Assembly: GCA_002453155.1 (NCBI GenBank) | Contig: DKGG01000032.1 | Location: forward strand, 1-64,000 | Length of the DNA: 64,000 bases | Source: Bdellovibrionaceae bacterium UBA6776 | GTDB taxonomy: Bacteria > Bdellovibrionota > Bdellovibrionia > Bdellovibrionales > UBA1609 | Reading direction: 5' to 3' | Shown here: piece by piece, positions 60,157-64,000 of the stretch | Layout of the letters: each line of letters begins with the position of its first letter | How positions within the stretch are numbered: the first letter of the stretch is position 1 | Made by a program: the position numbers and the translations under genes | The notes under the pieces: model-generated | What the model saw: the letters and a program-made list of their open reading frames with translations, nothing else | Databases searched by the model: none | What the model was told of the DNA's origin: nothing

Positions 60157-60785
60157 CAGTTTCCACCTTTGCGTGTGCGGGCATAGGCCAAACAAACGTC
60201 TCGAGTGCTATTGAGGCTGCTCATGATGCCGCGTACTTTCCGCTGAAAGTAGTTGTAGGCAATTACGGCGGGAATGGCGACAGCAAGACCAATTGCAGTG
60301 GCAATCAAGGCTTTGGAAATTCCAAGCATCACCATAGCTTGATCGGGCTGAGCATTTGCAAGCTGTTTAAAAGCGTCCATCACTCCAAAGACCGTTCCAA
60401 GAAGACCAATGAAGGGAGCGTTGGATCCCACCGTGGCAAGAAAGTTGAGACGTTTTTCCAATTGAGGTTTTTCAACCAGTGCAAAGCTGGAAAAAATTTC
60501 TTCCAAACCTTCGGTGCCCTTTTCTTTAAGATGGCGTAAGGCGTAAGAAAGGGCTTGGCCTTCGATGGAGTCCTTATCCTTGGCAATGTCTTCGATTTCA
60601 TCCAACTGATTGGCCTTGAGGATGTCTCTGATTTTTTCAGAGGTTTCGTCACTCTTTTTCGAAACTCGACTCAATGTGAAGAAGCGCTCAAGGATGAAAG
60701 CCAGGCTAAATATGCTTAATAGAATTAAAATCCAAAGTGTAATTTCATGGCCGTACTCTGCGATTTGAAAAAAACGTTCAATCAT
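60156..60785 (-). CDS. exbB: ExbB/TolQ-family proton-channel protein
   Basis: 209 residues from ATG 60785 (GGAGG upstream). Three membrane helices (about 10-35, 118-140, 155-178), the GLLGTVFGVMDAF signature and ATAIGLAVAIPAVIAYNYF. Stator half of the TonB/Tol energy converter, in operon with exbD. Confidence 0.92.
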   Translation of the reverse strand: MIERFFQIAEYGHEITLWILILLSIFSLAFILERFFTLSRVSKKSDETSEKIRDILKANQLDEIEDIAKDKDSIEGQALSYALRHLKEKGTEGLEEIFSSFALVEKPQLEKRLNFLATVGSNAPFIGLLGTVFGVMDAFKQLANAQPDQAMVMLGISKALIATAIGLAVAIPAVIAYNYFQRKVRGIMSSLNSTRDVCLAYARTRKGGN

Positions 60786-60914
60786 GGCGCCTCCGTTAAG
60801 GCTCAATTATCTCGATCTTCTGCAGTTGAGGTCAAGACCGGGACTTTGTCGCGGTACTGCATCAGTCAATTGTGATAGACTCTGGTTCGAATCAATCTTG
60901 AAATGGACGAGATC

Positions 60915-62684
60915 ATGAAAATCTCTGCACTCTTACTGATATTTTTCACGGCAATGGTTCTGGAAGGCTGCGGCTTTCGTCGGTCCTCGGAGAAAAATAT
61001 TTTAGTGGTCGCTATCGAAGGTCTGGGTTTCGAAAGAGTTCCCTGTCAGAGTGAAAATTTAAAGGACGGATTCGCAACGCTCTGCGAGGAGTCCATTCGA
61101 TTCACCCACGCTTATGCCAACTCCACAGGCAGTTTGCCCAATTTGGCAACTTTGTTGACGGGGGAATTCCCTTGGGACCATGGATTGAGGGGACAGACCC
61201 AATGGCTCAGACCTCATAGAGAAACTGTGGCGGAAAAAGCCTTGAATCATGGACTTCGAACTCTCTTTGTTTCCAGCGGACTTCCCATGCTTTCAAAGTC
61301 GGGCTTGAATCAAGGGTTTGAAAATTTTGATGATCGCATCGATCTGTTCAATCGGCCTCGTTTTCGACCGGCCTCGCAAGTGGTGGAGCGATTTTTAAAT
61401 TGGGTGGATGGAGAAGAGCCTCAGCCTTTTTTTGGAGTCTTGCATTTTTCAGATCTATTGTTTCCTTATCGATCTTCAAAAACGGCGGAAGGTGAGCTTC
61501 GTGATTTAAGTATCAACTCTCAACTGGAAGAAATCAGCGAAGAGTTGGGACACTTGATCACGGCTCTTAAAAAAAGAGGCCAATGGAACTCCACCTTTCT
61601 TGCCGTTGTCGGGCTTTCTGGGGGAGGTGATCCCTCAAGCTTGAAGTCAAAGCAGACTCAAGTGACTTTGATGATCAAACCTTCGCGCCTCAAAAAAGAC
61701 CAGGGAACCTCTTGGGGTGTGGATTTCAATGTGTCTCTTGCAGATTTAGGAGTGACTTTAAACGAGTTGGTCACGGGTCAACTTCCTCAAGATATGAATG
61801 AAAAGACCTCCTTAAAGTCTGTCTTTTATGATCCCACTCCTTCTTGGGATCGAGACCGACTGATTCGTACCGAAATGTATTGGTCTTTCGAGAACTTTGG
61901 CTTGGATGTGGTTCAAAGTTTACGAAACCAAAGTTTTTTCTATGTTCATCAAAACCCACCTTTGCTCTACAACACTTTGACGGACCGTCAGGAGATCTCT
62001 CCGTTGACGGATCGAAATGGTTTGAGCGAAGAGCGATTTGGTCAATTTCGGGATTATTTTGAAAAACTGGGATTGGCTCCGGCGGTTTTGGTTGAAGTTC
62101 CTTCTTGGTTTTATGTCGGAGTGGAAGGTTTTCGAAAGGAAGTGTGGCCTCAATCTCCACATCTGTCTTTTGGTTCTCCTTTGCGAGGATGGAATGCGCG
62201 AAAACTCATTGAGGAAAAAAGGTGGGGAGAGCTGGCCAAAAATTTTAAAGATGAGCCTCTGATCCATTTTGTGGCTCAGTCTAAACTTTCTGAAAGTGGT
62301 TCTCTCGTTCAAGAAGGCCTGAAAGAGAAGCTTTCGGGAGTTGATTGCGGAGTCTATTTTTTTAAAAGCAGTTTCAAAAATACAGACAGTTTGAGTGAGC
62401 ATTGTCGAGTGGACCGATTGCTTCAATTTTTAGATTGGGAACGCTTCAAGGGATCTGACGAAGAATTGTTTTATGAAAGTCAGTTCCGATGGTCCTATCA
62501 ATTGTGGTGGTCTCGTCTTGAACTAGGCGCTATGAATTATGCGGCGTTTGGGAATTTAGGAGTTCCGTTGTCATGGCCCAAAGCTCCCGATGTGAGTGAA
62601 CTGTTTCTCATTCATAACGATAAAAAAATCAGAAATCGAAATCTGATGCATGGATTTACTTCCCACGGAAAGTATCAGCTATAG
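60915..62684 (+). CDS. Lipoprotein with degenerate sulfatase/alkaline-phosphatase fold
   Basis: About 589 residues; ATG 60915 (60903 also possible). Lipobox LEGC near residue 18. The sulfatase-like core shows SLPNLATLLTGEFPWDHG (about 75-92), matching the nucleophile region of this superfamily. The first metal-ligand strand reads VVAIEGLGF, with Glu instead of Asp. The second metal site, normally DHGE, is GLSGGGD. Most metal ligands are therefore lost and it is probably non-catalytic or altered. The C-terminal third (350-589) is unlike known members. Stop overlaps the convergent gene by 6 nt (CTATAG). Confidence 0.7.
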   Translation: MKISALLLIFFTAMVLEGCGFRRSSEKNILVVAIEGLGFERVPCQSENLKDGFATLCEESIRFTHAYANSTGSLPNLATLLTGEFPWDHGLRGQTQWLRPHRETVAEKALNHGLRTLFVSSGLPMLSKSGLNQGFENFDDRIDLFNRPRFRPASQVVERFLNWVDGEEPQPFFGVLHFSDLLFPYRSSKTAEGELRDLSINSQLEEISEELGHLITALKKRGQWNSTFLAVVGLSGGGDPSSLKSKQTQVTLMIKPSRLKKDQGTSWGVDFNVSLADLGVTLNELVTGQLPQDMNEKTSLKSVFYDPTPSWDRDRLIRTEMYWSFENFGLDVVQSLRNQSFFYVHQNPPLLYNTLTDRQEISPLTDRNGLSEERFGQFRDYFEKLGLAPAVLVEVPSWFYVGVEGFRKEVWPQSPHLSFGSPLRGWNARKLIEEKRWGELAKNFKDEPLIHFVAQSKLSESGSLVQEGLKEKLSGVDCGVYFFKSSFKNTDSLSEHCRVDRLLQFLDWERFKGSDEELFYESQFRWSYQLWWSRLELGAMNYAAFGNLGVPLSWPKAPDVSELFLIHNDKKIRNRNLMHGFTSHGKYQL

Positions 62685-63359
62685 ATGGGTGATTCCCAGC
62701 CAGAAGGGAATTTGAGAATTGTCTTGAGAGAGCACTTTAGACAACTCATCTAGTGTACGTCGTCCAGATGGAAGGCTTAAAAACTCCATGGGAAAGTGAG
62801 AGCGAGTCAAAAAGATCAACTGATCTCCAGGATTCCAGTGAAAGCTTTGAAGGGAAAAGTTCGAAGTCGAATAAAGACCAAGGAGAGCATGGGGGAGTGG
62901 AGATAAAATTTTTGGAGGAGCACTCAACTCCGCAGCCAAATCGGTTCCTAAAGTCAGTGGAACCAGAGGGAATCCTTTGCGGCTCAAAAAGATAAAGGGC
63001 TGTCCCACTTGAGCAATGGTGATTTCATTTCCATTCTTAGCGCATATGGCGATTTCAACGCCTTCTGTGTATTCCTCTCGATTTTCTTCCCGGTAAAGAG
63101 TGTCGTTGAGCAACATCATTGCCACACGCACATGGTTTGCGAGAGGAGTGATGCAGGTCATTTTTTGAAAGGGTGAAGTGGCTTCGTTGTCATTCCGGCT
63201 GGAGAGGATGAAATCTGTAACAATGTCTTTCGCCCGTTCTGCAACGTTTGAATTTCCCCAGGGTGTCACCACCAGCAAAAGGCTTCCATCATCTTCACAG
63301 TGCGTGTAGGGACTGGGTCGAAAAGACTTTCCTCTATAAGATCTTGATGAAATTTTCAT
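62679..63359 (-). CDS. PP2C-like fold protein (possible pseudophosphatase)
   Basis: 226 residues from ATG 63359 (GGTGGA 8 nt upstream, 1 nt after the TPR stop). Sequence order resembles the PPM family (ERAKDIVTDFI, a helix with MMLLNDTLYREE, then EVAICAKNGNEITIAQVGQPFIFL, like the VGDSR strand), but the metal-binding DGMGG, GDD and DG motifs are absent. Possibly a sensor or scaffold. Fold assignment is tentative. Confidence 0.6.
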   Translation of the reverse strand: MKISSRSYRGKSFRPSPYTHCEDDGSLLLVVTPWGNSNVAERAKDIVTDFILSSRNDNEATSPFQKMTCITPLANHVRVAMMLLNDTLYREENREEYTEGVEIAICAKNGNEITIAQVGQPFIFLSRKGFPLVPLTLGTDLAAELSAPPKILSPLPHALLGLYSTSNFSLQSFHWNPGDQLIFLTRSHFPMEFLSLPSGRRTLDELSKVLSQDNSQIPFWLGITHL

Positions 63360-63360
63360 A

Positions 63361-64000
63361 TTAAAATCCACCATACTGTTTGATCTTGAGAGAAGATTTT
63401 TTGTGAAACTCCCCATTGGGAAGGTCTTCTTCAACGATGCGCTTCCACTTCTCTTTGGCAGTCGCAAGATTTCCTAAGCTTTCTTCGAGCTTGGCATCTT
63501 GATACAAAGTCCTCATTTGCTGTCGAAGAGCCGCCGAGTATCTTTCCTTGGCAACGACAGCATCTTTAAGGGATGGATTTTCTTTTAAGGCTTCATCACA
63601 AGCTTTGTAAGCTTCCTTGTATTTCCCCGATTCTCCCAGACTGTTGCACTTTTCCATCATTAGGCTGATCTTTTCCTGAAGAGATTTTGAGACCGTGGCC
63701 AGTTCTCGCTTGGCGGTGGAAACCTGAGTTGAAAGACCTCCTCGGGCTTGAGAGATGAATCTTTGATAGGTCTTTTGTGCATTGAGCAAATCGCCTTTAG
63801 ACTTGTAGCTTTGAGCTCGATTGAAAATGCTCAAAAGTTGTTGGCGTTTTTCCGCCGCTTCTTTTTGCTGCTGGGCCAGGAGCTCTTTTTCTCGTTCGCG
63901 CGCCTCAGCCGCTTGTAAAAGTTCGATGACCTTAGGATGTTCGGGATTTAACTCGATGGCATCTGTAAGACAATTTTTTACTTCAGAAACCGTCCCTTTG
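63361..64000 (-). CDS. TPR-repeat protein, 5' part beyond the window
   Basis: The frame stays open to the window edge. The visible 212 residues contain TPR-like helices: AIELNPEHPKVIELLQAAE near the edge, an Arg/Glu/Lys/Gln-rich coiled segment, then AQSYKSKGDLLNAQ and GKYKEAYKACDEALKENPS. TPR arrays mediate protein contacts. It is coupled to the PP2C-like gene (1 nt apart), so the two products may form one signalling unit. Confidence 0.75.
   Translation of the reverse strand, partial: KGTVSEVKNCLTDAIELNPEHPKVIELLQAAEAREREKELLAQQQKEAAEKRQQLLSIFNRAQSYKSKGDLLNAQKTYQRFISQARGGLSTQVSTAKRELATVSKSLQEKISLMMEKCNSLGESGKYKEAYKACDEALKENPSLKDAVVAKERYSAALRQQMRTLYQDAKLEESLGNLATAKEKWKRIVEEDLPNGEFHKKSSLKIKQYGGF

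Noticed and set aside
1..64000. tRNA, rRNA, CRISPR, prophage or integrated plasmid
   Set aside because: No tRNA-like cloverleaf, rRNA sequence, regular spacer array, integrase, capsid or replication genes were seen; only the RAYT is transposase-like.

Overview
The window looks like a chromosomal segment of a Gram-negative bacterium of the Bdellovibrionota type. This is an inference from gene content and style, not a database match. The GC content is moderate. There are many lipoproteins and secreted proteins, a beta-barrel outer-membrane protein, TonB and ExbB/ExbD-like proteins, a secreted HNH-type nuclease and several unrelated peptide importers. TTG and GTG starts with strong Shine-Dalgarno (SD) sequences are frequent. 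I see no prophage, plasmid, CRISPR array, tRNA or rRNA gene.

Left third (1-21,990). An agmatinase-type ureohydrolase is divergent from a YejA/YejB/YejE-like peptide importer that has no ATPase gene beside it. A structured inverted-repeat element and a secreted proline/glutamate-rich protein follow. The minus-strand operon leuS-speA-DHS-like then carries arginine decarboxylase and a deoxyhypusine synthase homologue with altered spermidine-site residues. Divergent from leuS are oligopeptidase B and a REC-GGDEF diguanylate cyclase. Next come a secreted HNH nuclease, gamma-glutamyltransferase, trmB, a lipoprotein, a 2Fe-2S ferredoxin, an SDR, thioredoxin reductase and a REC protein.

Middle (21,991-41,450). 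A complete second peptide importer (oppA-B-C plus a fused two-domain ATPase) could supply the ATPase missing from the Yej-like set. It is followed by a phosphoglycolate-phosphatase-like gene, an O-methyltransferase and an MscS channel. The operon tonB - NTP-transferase-like - AceE-type E1 - alpha/beta hydrolase comes next, then a PP2C phosphatase, an M23 peptidase and a 1005-residue protein fusing a GNAT domain to PEP carboxylase. The truA-rplM-rpsI operon closes the section; it continues upstream into an outer-membrane protein and a cysteine-rich protein with a CFVATAAYGS motif.

Right third (44,500-64,000). CapA-like protein; asd, pssA and a CTP-type lipid kinase; hypothetical secreted proteins; a REP-associated tyrosine transposase (RAYT) next to three copies of a repeat; a DsbA-like lipoprotein facing sfsA; the lipoate/dehydrogenase run lipA-E2-E3-lipB, whose likely E1 partner lies about 20 kb away; ExbB/ExbD; a degenerate sulfatase-fold lipoprotein; and a TPR gene that runs off the window edge.

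The strongest points for follow-up are the GNAT-PEP carboxylase fusion with changed PEP-binding residues, the non-canonical DHS homologue in a polyamine operon, the RAYT/repeat locus, a set of genes whose -10 element lies only 6-9 nt from an ATG without SD (likely leaderless mRNAs), and several long, almost perfect intergenic stems.
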